From: Tomocerus qinae
Lineage: Eukaryota; Arthropoda; Collembola; Entomobryomorpha; Tomoceridae
Assembly (NCBI GenBank): GCA_020055645.1
Contig: CM034547.1
Span: 49,602,909 to 49,666,908 of the forward strand
Length of the DNA stretch: 64,000 bases
Direction: 5' to 3'
Part shown: positions 9,437-20,889 of the stretch, one piece after another
Layout of the letters: the number at the start of each line of letters is the position of its first letter
Numbering within the stretch: the first letter of the stretch is position 1
Notes under the pieces: model-generated
Told to the model about the DNA's origin: nothing
Database searches by the model: none
The model's input: the letters and a program-made list of their open reading frames with translations, nothing else
Translations under genes and position numbers: made by a program

Positions 9437-11684
9437 TTACTCCTTCTGAAGAGGCAATCTTTTCCATGCAGTAACATGACAATTGCGAATGATACATGAC
9501 CGTAACGAAGTTCCAATCACATCTGGAATATTTTTTTCTTGTAAAAATGTGAAATGACCCCCCAGCACTTTCTTTAGCCAATGAAAACTGTCTCGTATGC
9601 TGCCATCATCAAAACCGGTACTCTAAAATAAAGTTTTATATAAATAAATTAATCAGTCATTACAACTTTGACAAAATCACCTTTACTCACTTGCCACATT
9701 AACTCAGACAGATAAGATTTTATTTCTTATTCAATATTACGAACTAAGGAACTACAATGTAATGTTAAAGTAAACGGAATCTATCCAAGTTCTTTAAGAT
9801 GTGTTAGATACAGGCGCTTAAAAATTAGTTTTGGATGTGCGCTAACGATTAGATAACGAACACTATTTAAAGGTTAACTTTTAACTAATCCATATTTATG
9901 TCAAATAATTTCCTTTGCTTACATGAATGGTTGTCTTATTCCAATTATAATCTGAAGAAATGACCAAAAGTCCTCCTGGTTCAACGAAATCGTGGATCTT
10001 TCCAAAAAGTGTATCAGGATCCGATAACGTGTTTAATGAATTGCAGAAAACCACCAAATCGAATTCTCCAAAAATAACCTTTCTCATTTCCACCGGATTG
10101 ACATCGTAGAACTGGATTACCTCTTTATCCTTGAAGGACAATTAATTAGGATTACTTGTTAACCCATAGCATCAAACACCAAAATATATAAAAAGTATCA
10201 ACTTTACTACATAATAATAACTATAATATAGTTTGTACCTTTCGCCTCTGGGACGCTGCTTCTCTCTTGGGGGGTACTGGAGACAGTATTGTTTTTGGCG
10301 AAGTCCTATACGTGCCTTCCAAAGGGAAGTCGTACTTCACTTGATTCTGATTTTGAACCTGGTAACACCGACTTACTTTTGGCTTTGATTGCTCAACAAC
10401 ACAAGTTTGTAAATAGTATTTAGTCAAACTAAATGCAAGTCTTCCAGTTCCACTGCCAATCACAAGAGCACGATCGAATTCTGTAGACTACAAAATAGTA
10501 TATTAAAAACAATTAAACAAGATGCAATGAAATAATGTAGTAGTAATTAAGTATTTTGATGAGAAAGTACATGATCAGTAGCAGTGTGAATAGTAAAATT
10601 TAGGAAATTTTCGTTAAATTTGAAGAATACAACAGGAAGCTCGTTTAGAAAAGCGGAAGCACTTTCACTCGTTCTGCTGATTGTATTGCGAAAATTTCCA
10701 TACTCGTGCTCCAAATATAAATTTACTTCTAAATCTTCGGCTTGAACGAAAGAAACTGGAGAAGTGTTATACAATTCCTCTTGGAACTCCTTCACCTTAA
10801 GCTTTTGTAGAAAAACATATCCAATACCTGGCGAAATAGAATAGCCTGACCTGAGTACTTGCATAATAGCGAAATGTAAATTATTTAGATAGACATAGTA
10901 AATAGTTCCGCAATTTACATAAATTAATAGCCACAGAGTTAGAAATGGTTAATAGAAAAATCTATAAACAGCAATTAGAATTAATTTTGTAAAAACCGAA
11001 TAAGCTTAAACAATATTTTACAGGTACAAAAACTACTATATTATAAGGTTCATAACAGGACGAATCCAAAATCGCTACAAGTTGTCTAGTAGTGCATTTA
11101 TAAGATAAGTACCAAAAGTAAAAGGAGATTTGTTAATCACTGCTACTTAACTACAATGTTCAAAACCATTGGTTGTCACAAAGTAGTGAAAAAGTGTTTG
11201 TGTTGTATAAAAGCAATATTAAAACGATTTAGTTTTTAGTAGCATATTTATTATAAAATACATTGGTTCAAAAAATTGGCATCAGTCTGCAATTAGCTGC
11301 TGACCTTTTAATTACTAATTTTATTGATCACCAACTAAAAGGTCAGGTAGCGCACCTACTGCCACCATTCTATCCGGTGATTAATTTACATTATAAAGAT
11401 AAGGAAAACACTTTTGAACGAACAATTCACACTATAGGATAGATGTGAACCTTCCAAAATTTTATGTAAATGACTGAAATTTTTAACGTATCAATAGTAC
11501 CAAATTAGGTAGACTTATTTTTAGGATTAGCAATAACCGAAACACTAAAATCTAGAAATTTTAACCACTTTAACACTAGGTTCAAAACTAGCAAATAATA
11601 TAAAAGTGTGTTACCGATTCCTAAGCTAACAGCTCCAGCTATTAGAAGACTATTGTTGTCAAATTCAATTCCAGAGATTTTCAT
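9437..11684 (-). CDS. Stand-alone OvoA C-terminal-type SAM methyltransferase (mercaptohistidine methyltransferase family), five exons
   Basis: Class I SAM methyltransferase resembling the C-terminal part of the ovothiol enzyme OvoA, which N-methylates the mercaptohistidine intermediate. Exons: 11684-11615, 10845-10571, 10487-10239, 10129-9923 and 9622-9437. Junctions are GT-AG and in phase, giving 328 residues. Landmarks: hydrophobic segment 12-35, probably a membrane anchor; NLYLEHEYG (65-73), like the YLxFHYG block that precedes the OvoA methyltransferase; SAM motif VIGSGTGRLAF (124-134); GEFDLVVFCNSLNTL (219-233); PGGLLVISSDYNW (249-261), like the OvoA TSPYTW block; and NIPDVI to VTAWKRL at the end. 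The sulfoxide synthase domain of OvoA is absent. The substrate is therefore unknown; ovothiol chemistry is only inferred from the family. The first exon is less certain than the rest; the alternative start is the ATG at 10864. Confidence 0.8.
11278..11363. repeat. Small imperfect inverted repeat inside the methyltransferase intron
   Basis: The left arm GGCATCAGTCTGC...GCTGACCTTTTAA pairs imperfectly with the right arm (complement GGCAGTAGGTGCGC...CTGACCTTTTAG) around a short AT-rich loop. It looks like a degraded MITE or foldback within the 769-bp first intron. Confidence 0.5.
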
Positions 11685-12991
11685 TCCAATTACGCGAACA
11701 ACATTTGTTGCTTAAAGGCATTCGAGGGGAAAATACTGACAGTAGCGCCCACGATTTGGATTATCACTGCAAACAATTGACCAAAATTATCGTTGAACTC
11801 AACAATTGCATTACACATTGTTCACAAAATTGCTTTGAAACACAAATTCTAATCTGGATTAGAAAATTCTTGTTTTTAAAATAGTAACTAACCCTATAAC
11901 TAACATCACAATTACCCAAACTAAACACCCAAATGTAAGAGTGAGTAGTAAAAAGAGAGAATAATATATTGTAAAATATAAAAAACGTTATTAAACACTA
12001 TTCCATAAATGAAACATTTCGTTAGTTATAATTCGTCAACAAATTAGTTTTACACAAATGCAAAATTAATTATAAATATTAAATACACTTTATAGTTAGA
12101 AAACTCATATCTCTTAACCATTAAAATCAAACCAACAAGAATTAACTTATAAATGGCAAGATGATTACTGTCAATTTTTCTTTACAAAAATTACAGTTAA
12201 TTAAAATGTGAAGTCGAAAACTAATATACCACCAGGCAAAGCCTTCAACCATTAAAACTTTAAACTAGATATTTATTTTAAGAAATTTGAAAAATGTTTG
12301 CACTAGATAAAAAGATAATCTGATAAAAGTACTTATTAGGCATCTTAGATATTATCTAATTACTGCTACAAAACATGACCATAACTACAGGTGACAGAAA
12401 CTACTATAATACTTTTCTGTGACCCAAATGAATGTTCAAATTCAAATTTAGGATTTGGTGATTTTCACTCGTTCGCTAATGAAACTTTTTAATAAAATTA
12501 GAAATATAAACACATTATTATCTTTAATTTGCTTATTAGTGAAAATTAATCGCTGTACGTAACTATTTAAATACAACATAAACGTTTTGGAGTATCAGGG
12601 ATCACAAAATCACTTATTATAGTTCTTAGTTCACATTCACAACAATCACAACCAATTTTAGTTAAGGACACAAATACTTAAAAATGAATTTCCACCTTCT
12701 AAAATACGTTGAATTGGAATATATATCCAAACACTTTAATTTAGATTTAGCAGAATAAAATTTTATATACCAAATATAAATGGAGGAGCACCAATCCTTA
12801 ATAATGGAGCGTTGGAGGGTCGTAGACCATGCATCCACACCACACCATGGTCCAAAATAATTGAAAATCTTCAAGTTCTTCTGTTTATGGCTTTCCTCTG
12901 CCTGCTTGAATTGAAGTTTAGCAGTGACTTGTACTTGTCCTGAAGTTGTACCGTACCTAGTAGTAAGAAGAAGCATTAGCTAAGCTACACT
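11685..12991. other. Upstream flank of the methyltransferase gene; no gene recognised
   Basis: Very AT-rich sequence. It should contain the methyltransferase promoter and 5' UTR. An ORF of 104 codons on the minus strand (12662-12976) has no recognisable motif and is probably chance. Confidence 0.4.
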
Positions 12992-13354
12992 TTGGCTCGA
13001 GCTTTCGTTGTTGGTTATGGTTCTCGTTTTTTAGGTATTCGAAGATGTAACAATACCGTAGTGAGTACACCACACATACAATTCACATCACATAACTACC
13101 TAACCAACAATACAACACAATACATTACCAACAACCCTACAGAGTCGACTATGGTTGTTGATAATGGTCTTAAGCCTGGTGAGAAGATCAAGGCCATTGA
13201 GAGAGGCCACTATTTGCGTCTTTATAATGCACTAATTTTAATTTGTCTAATTATTAATTCAATTTCTAACCTTTTTAGTCAATGTGGTAATAACATAGCA
13301 GGCATCATAGGTCTTGAAAAGAAAATACCCGGGAATTTTACAGCTGAACATTGA
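12992..13354 (+). other. Unrecognised 120-codon ORF, doubtful
   Basis: Begins MARAFVVGYGSRFLG, has an Asn/Thr-rich middle, and an internal ATG at about 13151 in a good context (CGACTATGG) leading into KPGEKIKAIERGHYLRLYNA, then a hydrophobic stretch. I recognise no family. It could be a first exon (a donor-like GGTGAGAAG lies at about 13176), a relic, or chance. It lies divergent to the methyltransferase gene. Confidence 0.2.
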
Positions 13355-13754
13355 ACCGGTCAGGCCGTTGTAAAGCGACTCAATTGTTCAACTCTCATAT
13401 TGAAACTTTTGCCTAGGGCAGCAGCAAAATTGGGCGTAGGCAAAGCATAGGCAGCTGCTAACAATCGTGGTTCTTCACTCTTTGCTGGTGTGTTTGAGAC
13501 GTTAGAAGTTGAAACGATGCGATCCCTCAAGACACTACGATACAGGAGGCTGGTCGGGTTACTTATGTATAAGTCAGCGTGGATGTGGATCTATAAGATT
13601 TTAACAAAAATGCATTAGTACATATCTCATCACCCGCCTGTACATTTGGGGTCTACCAATTTTCCCAATTTTTCATTCATGAACAGCTTTTAAAATAGTA
13701 ATACCTTACCTTTCCCCATCATTGGCATTATATCCATACCTTAGTATATAGCCC

Positions 13755-13788
13755 ATTATTAACAATAGTTATTGCTATTGTTAATAAT
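13755..13788. repeat. Perfect 14-bp hairpin
   Basis: ATTATTAACAATAG, a 6-base loop, then CTATTGTTAATAAT: an exact inverted repeat with 14-bp arms. AT-rich, so it may be a chance or transposon-derived palindrome. Confidence 0.8.
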
Positions 13789-14308
13789 AAATGAATAAGC
13801 ACATAAGAACTAATGTAATAATATGCCAAAATACCAACTAAACAGCGGTCATTAATATAATATTCATTAAAATCGAAGGGGTCGATGATTTTGGATAAGA
13901 ATGGTATAGGCATTCTTTTAATATTATTTATTATTTATTATTGATTAGTATTACAAATAATAATTTTAATTTACATTGTGTGATCTTAGATTTGGATCTG
14001 AGATACTCTGCGGTCCGGTAGTGACAAAAGACTTAAAAATCACTTCTGGCGATCACATCTCTTAGAGAATATATTTTTCTGAATTTAGAAACTATTATTA
14101 GTGTTAAAATGGTCATTTTTATTTAATAATGGCAATTATTTAACCAACAATTCGTAAAAAATGTCGCCCGGTAAATGTGCTTTGCCCAACAAAATATGAA
14201 TTAAAATAAACATGCACTTTTAAAATAATAATAAAAAAATATCTTGCAAAAAATAAAATTGTTCCTTTTAAATTTTCATAAATGAATTTTGAAATATAAA
14301 ATGTGGAA

Positions 14309-14460
14309 TACCCAGGGTGTACCCCATACCCCTTTTAGTCAACACCAAATTGTCAACGTCAACACTATAACTTATTCTTCTAATCTAACTAATCTTAATA
14401 TGCATAATTCTGTTGACAAAAAGGTGTTGACAACTTGGGGTTCTCCCCCCCCCAGAGTAT
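14309..14460. repeat. Foldback element with GTCAACACC arms
   Basis: The left side (CCAGGGTGTACCCC ... AGTCAACACC ... GTCAACGTCAACAC) is inverted on the right (GTTGACAAAAAGGTGTTGAC ... TTGGGGTTC, then a run of about ten C). The arms are imperfect and the ends fuzzy. MITE-like; no coding capacity. Confidence 0.55.
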
Positions 14461-14753
14461 ACTAACGGCAGCGTAGTATCATTAATATAGTTATTAAATA
14501 TAAATTAAAATATTTCTTTACGTTTCGGATAATTTAATTTTTAAATCTATTGTATTGGAGTGGTAATTTTTTCAAATGAAAGGACAGGCCTACGAGAGCA
14601 ATTTTGGTTCAAGTGTTCAAACTTCAAACACGACGTACTTCATCAAAGGTCACAGTCACAAGTAGTGGGGAATTGGGAATTTTGGATTCTGGGTGTATGT
14701 GCGACGTGTATCAGAAGTTGGAAAGTGATGTCACTGGACTCGTAATAAAGTTG

Positions 14754-15088
14754 AGCTGCATTTAAACAGCGGGAGCTCGTTTCCTCCAAAGTGCCACATA
14801 ACCTATTATCCTTTCATTCCAAGCTTAATAAATAAATATCCTAACATCCGTTGCCTCCCGTCCCTAAAATTTTGTCTATTTCCCGACTTTACCAAATAAA
14901 AAATAAACATAACATATTCATTTTAAAATTTAGTAGGTTAGGTCAGAAAAGAGGCAAAAATAGTGACGAGAGGCAATATGTTAGGATGTAGGATAATAGG
15001 TTATTTTTATATGGCATCTTGGAGGAAACGAAATTGGAGGGAAGGGGAAACGGAGGAGGAAACGAGATACCGCTATCTAAATTCAGCT
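14754..15088. mobile_element. Older copy of the GGCTAGATTTAGGCAGCGG foldback family
   Basis: Ends are AGCTGCATTTAAACAGCGG on the left and the complement of AGCTGAATTTAGATAGCGG on the right. The arms share blocks CTCGTTTCCTCC, AACCTATTATCC and TTGCCTC, and the core carries TTAGGTTAGGTCAGAAAAGAGGC. Ends, core and length (335 bp) match the element at 15900-16247. Flanks keep only a partial duplication (TAAAGTTG versus GCAAGTTG). Non-coding and non-autonomous. Confidence 0.7.
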
Positions 15089-15202
15089 CGCAAGTTGTAA
15101 TATTGAATATGCATATGATTTAATTTATAATTTAGTTTCCCCAAGCCCATAGATGATAGACATTCCGGTCCTCTCCAACTCCAATTAATGTTTGCAATAA
15201 TG

Positions 15203-15396
15203 TACCCCAATGTATACCTTCATGTGCTGAATGGACCAGTTCTTTCACGGCCGACCGCCTAATGGTTTATGGACACTGCGGCGGACCGAAACTCGGCTGT
15301 TGTGTCTATCTTTTTAATGTCGTAGTGTCTCGCTGATGGGGCGCTGCATGAACAGCCAACTGGTCTATTTAGTACATAGATGTATGCGTTGGGGTA
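15203..15396. repeat. Foldback element with TACCCCAAYG tips
   Basis: The left tip TACCCCAATGTATACCTTC ... GAATGGACCAGTT is inverted on the right as AACTGGTCTATTTAGTAC ... ATGCGTTGGGGTA, with shorter complementary patches between. About 194 bp, arms imperfect, no clear target duplication. Confidence 0.6.
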
Positions 15397-15430
15397 AATT
15401 ATCGAAAACATTAATTCAAAAAAGTCGGTG

Positions 15431-15780
15431 GGATTGGAGCAAACGGGCCCCAAATGTCTAAGTCCCACAGCCCCACTATATCTCGGAATATTTAGACGTG
15501 ACCCCCCAATGTTTCATCGGATCTTTATCAGATATGACCTAAAGGTCACGTTTCCACCACCCCCTAACCTAACCTAAATGAAATAAACATAATGACCGAT
15601 TTTAGGTCTAAAACCAGTGGAGTGTCATTTTGCCCCATACCCTCGTCGGGGGTGGGAAGGGTGGAAACGTGACCTTCAGGTCATGTCCGATAAAGATCCG
15701 ATGAAACATTTGGCGGTCACGCTAAATATTCCGAGATATTGTGGTGCAGTGGGACATTTGCGCCCGTTTGCTCCAATGCC
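15431..15780. mobile_element. 350-bp foldback/MITE with GGATTGGAGCAAACGGG ends
   Basis: The left end GGATTGGAGCAAACGGG is mirrored on the right as CCCGTTTGCTCCAATGCC. Arms of about 140 bp share CTCGGAATATT, ATGTTTCATCGGATCTTTATC and GGTCACGTTTCCACC in inverted order. The loop contains CCTAACCTAACCTAAATG. No clear target-site duplication. Short ORFs here are by-products of the repeat. Confidence 0.75.
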
Positions 15781-15891
15781 TCCGCTCCCCCTGAACACAA
15801 ATCTATTTTAAATGATCTGCATGCAGCTAATTATCGCTCATACACTATAATGAACTATGACAAAATATTTCAAATAGACAATAGACTTATT

Positions 15892-16255
15892 CGAGTTATG
15901 GCTAGATTTAGGCAGCGGGTTATCGTTGCCTCAATTGCCCCCGTTGCCCCTAGTTCAGCCACTTAACCTATTATTTTTGCCATTTGCTTCCAGTTACTAT
16001 TTCTGCCTCTTTTTTGACCTAACCTAATTAAAAATATACATATTACTTGCTTGTTAGGCTTTAACAATAAAACAGTTTATTTTTTATTAGGTTAGGTCAA
16101 AAAAGAGGCAAAAATAGTGACCGGAGGCAACGGGGACAATATATTAAAGTAAAAGGTTAAGTGGCTAAACTAGGGGCAACGGGGGAGGGAGCAACGGAGG
16201 CAACAGGGGCAACTGAGGCAACGATAACCCGCTGTCTAAATCCAGCCCGAGTTAT
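15892..16255. mobile_element. 348-bp MITE-like foldback element with an 8-bp target-site duplication
   Basis: The element spans 15900-16247. It starts GGCTAGATTTAGGCAGCGGG and ends with the near-complement of that (CCCGCTGTCTAAATCCAGCC). Arms of about 140-170 bp are inverted copies with internal TTGCCTC/GAGGCAA blocks and a loop of about 60 bp. It is flanked on both sides by the direct repeat CGAGTTAT (15892-15899 and 16248-16255). An 8-bp duplication is typical of hAT or P-type transposases, so it was probably moved in trans by such an element. It encodes nothing. Confidence 0.9.
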
Positions 16256-19200
16256 TCAAAAACCTTTAACCAACTTCTGCCAAAAAGTTACAAAAATGAC
16301 AAACCTCGCTACGTACAACCGAAGGCCGATAAGATACAAAATGTATTGTTCCTGTTATCAGCTATACAGCACCTGTGGCCAATGACTTTGAAATACACCC
16401 TAAAACAAAACAAACCATTAACCAAAATTAAAAATGTAATTTTTTGAACAATAAGATGATTCCAGAATCAATGGTACTTGCCACTTTGCAATTTCATAAT
16501 TAGCGCCGTGTAAATGACTTTTGTAGTGCAATGTGAGGGCGTGAGATTAACAACCAAGGATAAAGCGGTAGTGGAAGTCAGGATAGGGGATCCTATTTAC
16601 CAAAAGCATTTAGAAAACCTTTGAAGAAATATATTTTTTTCAATGAAGTTCATGGCGATCTTAACAGTTTGAAATTGTGTCTTTGGCCCAAATGTCCTTT
16701 TCCAAGATAGTTTAAATTGGGTACGTGATAATTGATGATAGATTCAAATATAGAAAGAAATTAGTCAGTCAAGTTGTGGTAGAAAGGTCGGAGTAGTAAA
16801 ATACATGCATAATTTATAAAAATTACAAGCATTCGGGGCCCATCTTAAGTCTATTTCTTATGTAAGTTAAAAAAAGCATTAAAATTATGTGCAAGTACAT
16901 CATGCATTGTGTAAAGCATTACTTTAACATGCCTATTAATCTCGTCATAATCCATAATGTGAAACTCAATGAATATGATTGTGTAGGTTGTCTGCAAAAT
17001 GCAAATTAGGCATAAACGAAATAATAATATGTTGTGAGAAAAAATGAGATATCCAATAATATGCCTACAACAAAGCAAAAGCTTTGAACATTTTATTTTT
17101 ACATTCTCCGCATTTGATTCCAGTTTCATAAAACACAATCAAGTTGAACCAGAAGATATGAGCAGAATTAGAAGTGGATCTTACTGGCAGTCCGATTTGA
17201 TATGGATTTCTACTTTACCTTGAAGCATTTTCGTAGCCGACCCAAGCCAAGCCGATCTCGAGCTGTGAAATAAATTGAAGAAAAAAACTGAAGACAAGTT
17301 AGTAGTTACATGGTACATAGAAACTGTCCATGTCTAGTCTGAGCACGATATGGTCTACGAAAGGATGGTATCGTACCGAATTAAATACTCCAGCATAAGA
17401 GTAGGGCCAGGCCCTTTATGAGATACCAGATTCTCTTGGTTTTAACTTTTATCTTGTACCTGTACAACTTGGTCTAGTCCAGGTGGGTAAGGTGGGATGT
17501 GGGATTATTGAATAAATGAAGTTTGGTTCCTTACCATTGCATGCATGCGTGGCATTTGGTGAAGTAAAAAGGTATTGTACGATGGTGCACGCAGAAGAAA
17601 AGTCAGTATGATAATAATGAAGCTCGTACTGTAGCAAGTTCGTCAGATTTTTTTTTGCTTTCTTACTACATGTAATGTTTAATGTACTGCACGTCCTCGA
17701 TGGATATACCATTTTACTATAAAACCATCTATATGCTATATACATATATGTATGAATGTGTAATGCATTTACATTTTACATTTGAACTCACAGCAATCTG
17801 TGGGTAGTATTAAAAATCGTATAATAAGTTCAACATAACATGAAAGAATATCCCCTGTTCATAACTAAAACTAATACAACAACACTTAGTATTATTACAC
17901 ATAATATTATGAACATAGAACTCATTTCGAGTTTAGTGAGTACGTCTAGTACACATAGTAGATATACCTAATAATAAATAGGAACATATTGGTACACTTG
18001 TACAGATATATACGGAATAATGAGTAGTTTATCAGATATGTAGCTTTTATGTATAGTAGGTATACACATTCATAACAAGGTGAACAAAATGTTTTGCAAA
18101 GGTATGTGAATAGAGTAGTAGAGGGTAGAGGGTCTAACGAAAATCTTAACAGCCAAAAAGCATTTTCCTTATAGATTAGGCATGGCTAGGCCGACCAACC
18201 AAACAACTGGCCATCACTGAAAAAGAGTAAGTTGAGTTGAGAGAGGCTTTTACTATAAGAATCTTGGAAAAGAATGGGTTGTAAGAAGAGTAGGTACTAA
18301 TGATACGTTGTCTGTCCGTACCATTTCTGTATTCTGTAGGCATTATTTGAATATAATCTATCGAGTTTCTCGTCTCGGTTCATTCTCAACCTCATCTGTT
18401 GTTTCTTGACTGTTTTCTCATCTCTTTTTCTATCTGCCCACTTCCCACTTAACTTATGTGTGCCTTGACTTGACTTTATCAGTAAAACGGGGCGTCCTGG
18501 TTTGGCTAGTTTCTTTCTTTCAACATCCAGCCTTTTTCTATGTTTCACCATGTTCCATCCACCTGCCTGCCTTGTCTAAAGTTATATCTCCGTTGCCTTC
18601 AACCATGTAAAGGATAAAAGCATCATAACTAGCAACAGTGTATCTTGAGCACTGTTAAAGCGTATCCAAATTAAAATGAGCCCAAATACAATTTCCTAGC
18701 GGAAAAAGCAAGTTTTCAAAAAATACACATTTGATTGCCGTGCCCTTACCGTAACTTTTATTCTTTTATGGCCATTACAACCAATTTTGTTAAATGGACG
18801 CACATAATTCCTCAGTTTTACAACTTGTTGGTAGATAAAATAATGTGGATGTTGAGATTGAAAATGATATTCTTGCTCTCGATATTCTCAAGCTTGTTTC
18901 ATTTACTTATCAATGTATCGCTCTGTTGCACGTTAAATTGGTTTATGTTGTGGTATTGTACCTGAAGAACGCAACAGTGCCTTTCTTCCATAAAATGAAG
19001 TCAATGTATCATCATATCGTGTGCCAACGCCAATCTTTTTTCTAATGTTATTACCTTGCGTGGTGTATCTTTACCCTTTGCTAGACTAAACTATACCTAC
19101 TCGATTTCTAAGAAAACTTCTTTTGGGTCTAGTCTAGCAGGCGTTTTGATCACTTTTGATCCCTTTTACTCCAGGCGAAGCAGTATGGACCAGATCATCT

Positions 19201-20334
19201 TCATAAATGTACCTGATGCACATTGCACACATAAAATAACGTATAAACCTTCGTGTTTAACAGATATAATGGAATCAACCCATATGCATCTAGCAATAAA
19301 ATAATTTCTCTTCAGTTACATGATAGGTACCACATAATACAAGCATCTGAACACCATTACTACATTGTAAAACTGTGGATATGACCACTAATGTCTTTAA
19401 AATGAAAGGGTAGGGGTAGAACAACCAGGCAACATTATCTTACATAGGTGTGCTTCAATTACCAACTTCGAAAAAATGTAGTTTATGACTCTGTATCACA
19501 GTCAAAAGCTGTGTTTAGAAGATTGTACGATAATTACTAAAATATTTGTTATTCTTATGCCAAAAGCCAGCAAAATAGTATTTTCAGTTGCATCTTTTCG
19601 GACATTACAACGCTCTTGGTCTTTTCCTTTTCTCCCTGCTTGGAAATTAAATCTCAAAGATTGTCACATGACAAGTCGAAAATATTCCTGATTAGTATCT
19701 TTTAATTTCTAACGATTTCCTTTTTTATAATCACCTATACTACAAAACAATGAAATGCCTATCTATACGAGTGTAAGATTTATAAATATTTGTAGTTAAA
19801 TCATTGAGCTACAACACAAGCACAAATCAGAGATATGGAATTAAGGGAGATCTTCGCATCGTTGAAGACACTCTGATTCCGCTGTGGTTGACTATGAGCC
19901 ACTGTAGACTTTATTTCAGGATTTGTACAAAGCAAATGTCCTCCGAGTTCTCCAATGGCTCACGGTCAATACCACTTACGTTCGTGTCGCACTGATCGCT
20001 TATCATCTGCTGTCATTTCACATTCATTCAATTTCTAATTCAGCTGGAGTTGGAAATGATAGAATGGGAATAGTGTGTGGTGTGAGTTGTTGTGACTTGT
20101 GATTATGTGGTAACTAGCCGGTCGCAGGATCACATCGCATACTTTAGCTTGGAGTACGGGAGGATCGTAAAAATATAGCTCCTGCCCCGGAGGAAAGTGT
20201 GGACTGTTGTGGCCTCGCTCTGCTCCTCCACCACTCCTCCGCGCGATATCGCGATATGAATACAACAAGGACAACAACACAATATCTAGCTACATTTGAT
20301 TTGTTTGTTAGACAAAATGGCACAGTGAAGCCAT
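16256..20334. other. Intergenic region; no recognised gene
   Basis: Short ORFs only. Items seen: an exon-like 44-nt segment on the minus strand (17262-17219) with a good acceptor and donor; an 84-codon Lys/Arg-rich minus-strand ORF (18551-18297) starting MVKHRKRLDVERKKLAKPGR, of unknown identity; several overlapping ORFs in different frames between 18735 and 19995 that could be a decayed gene but match nothing I know; and a GC-richer patch at 20040-20270 with the perfect palindrome CGCGATATCGCG (20242-20253). Confidence 0.4.
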
Positions 20335-20475
20335 TTCACATACACATAACACGCATCGTATAGCCTGATGTATTAAAACTGCCACCAATCGTATCTGGAT
20401 TTTTATAATGCTTGAGCGGGTCCATTGCATATTGAAAATTCTTATAGGTTAATTTCGTCCCATTTAATCATTAAG

Positions 20476-20781
20476 ATTGATCGATTAAACGAAACTTACT
20501 TGAAGTTTGATCGCAATTCTGCGAATGAATACTCTTTCCGGAGTAATTACTTACTATTCGTATATCCCGGGTATACTGGCTCAACCACACACTTTTCAAT
20601 GCTGAAAATACCTACCTACCTATGCCCGCCATTCCTATATTCTTTCATTCTTCAAAGCACGTTTTGTAATCTTTGGGTTATATAATTTAAAGAGGGTGGG
20701 TGGGAAGTAATTACTCCGGAAAGAGTATTCATTCGCAGAATTGCGATCAAACTTCAAGTAAGTTTCGTTTAATCGATCAAT
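20476..20781. repeat. Perfect 77-bp inverted repeat within the DIRS 3' region
   Basis: Left arm 20476-20552 and right arm 20705-20781 are exact reverse complements, with a 152-bp spacer that holds part of the terminal repeat. The sequence of the arms, apart from TAATTACTTACT-like blocks, is not present in the opposite end of the element near 23.4 kb, so it is an extra insertion or rearrangement in the 3' end. Confidence 0.9.
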
Positions 20782-20889
20782 TCTGCTTTACTCTACTCTT
20801 TCCTTTCGTAATTACTTACTATTCGTATGATGTTTAAAGCATGTTACAAAACGATTTTATTAAAACCAAATGTTAGGTTCATAACATTA

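Noticed and set aside
14930-16100. TTAGGTTAGG / CCTAACCTAACC strings suggesting telomeric repeats
   Set aside because: Only two units at a time and always inside the loops of foldback elements; not an array.
15259-16385. Several ORFs of 60-75 codons
   Set aside because: They lie within or beside the inverted-repeat elements and follow the repeat sequence, not protein constraint.
18735-19995. Several overlapping ORFs that might be a decayed gene
   Set aside because: They sit in different frames, none matches a family I know, and no splice sites join them convincingly.
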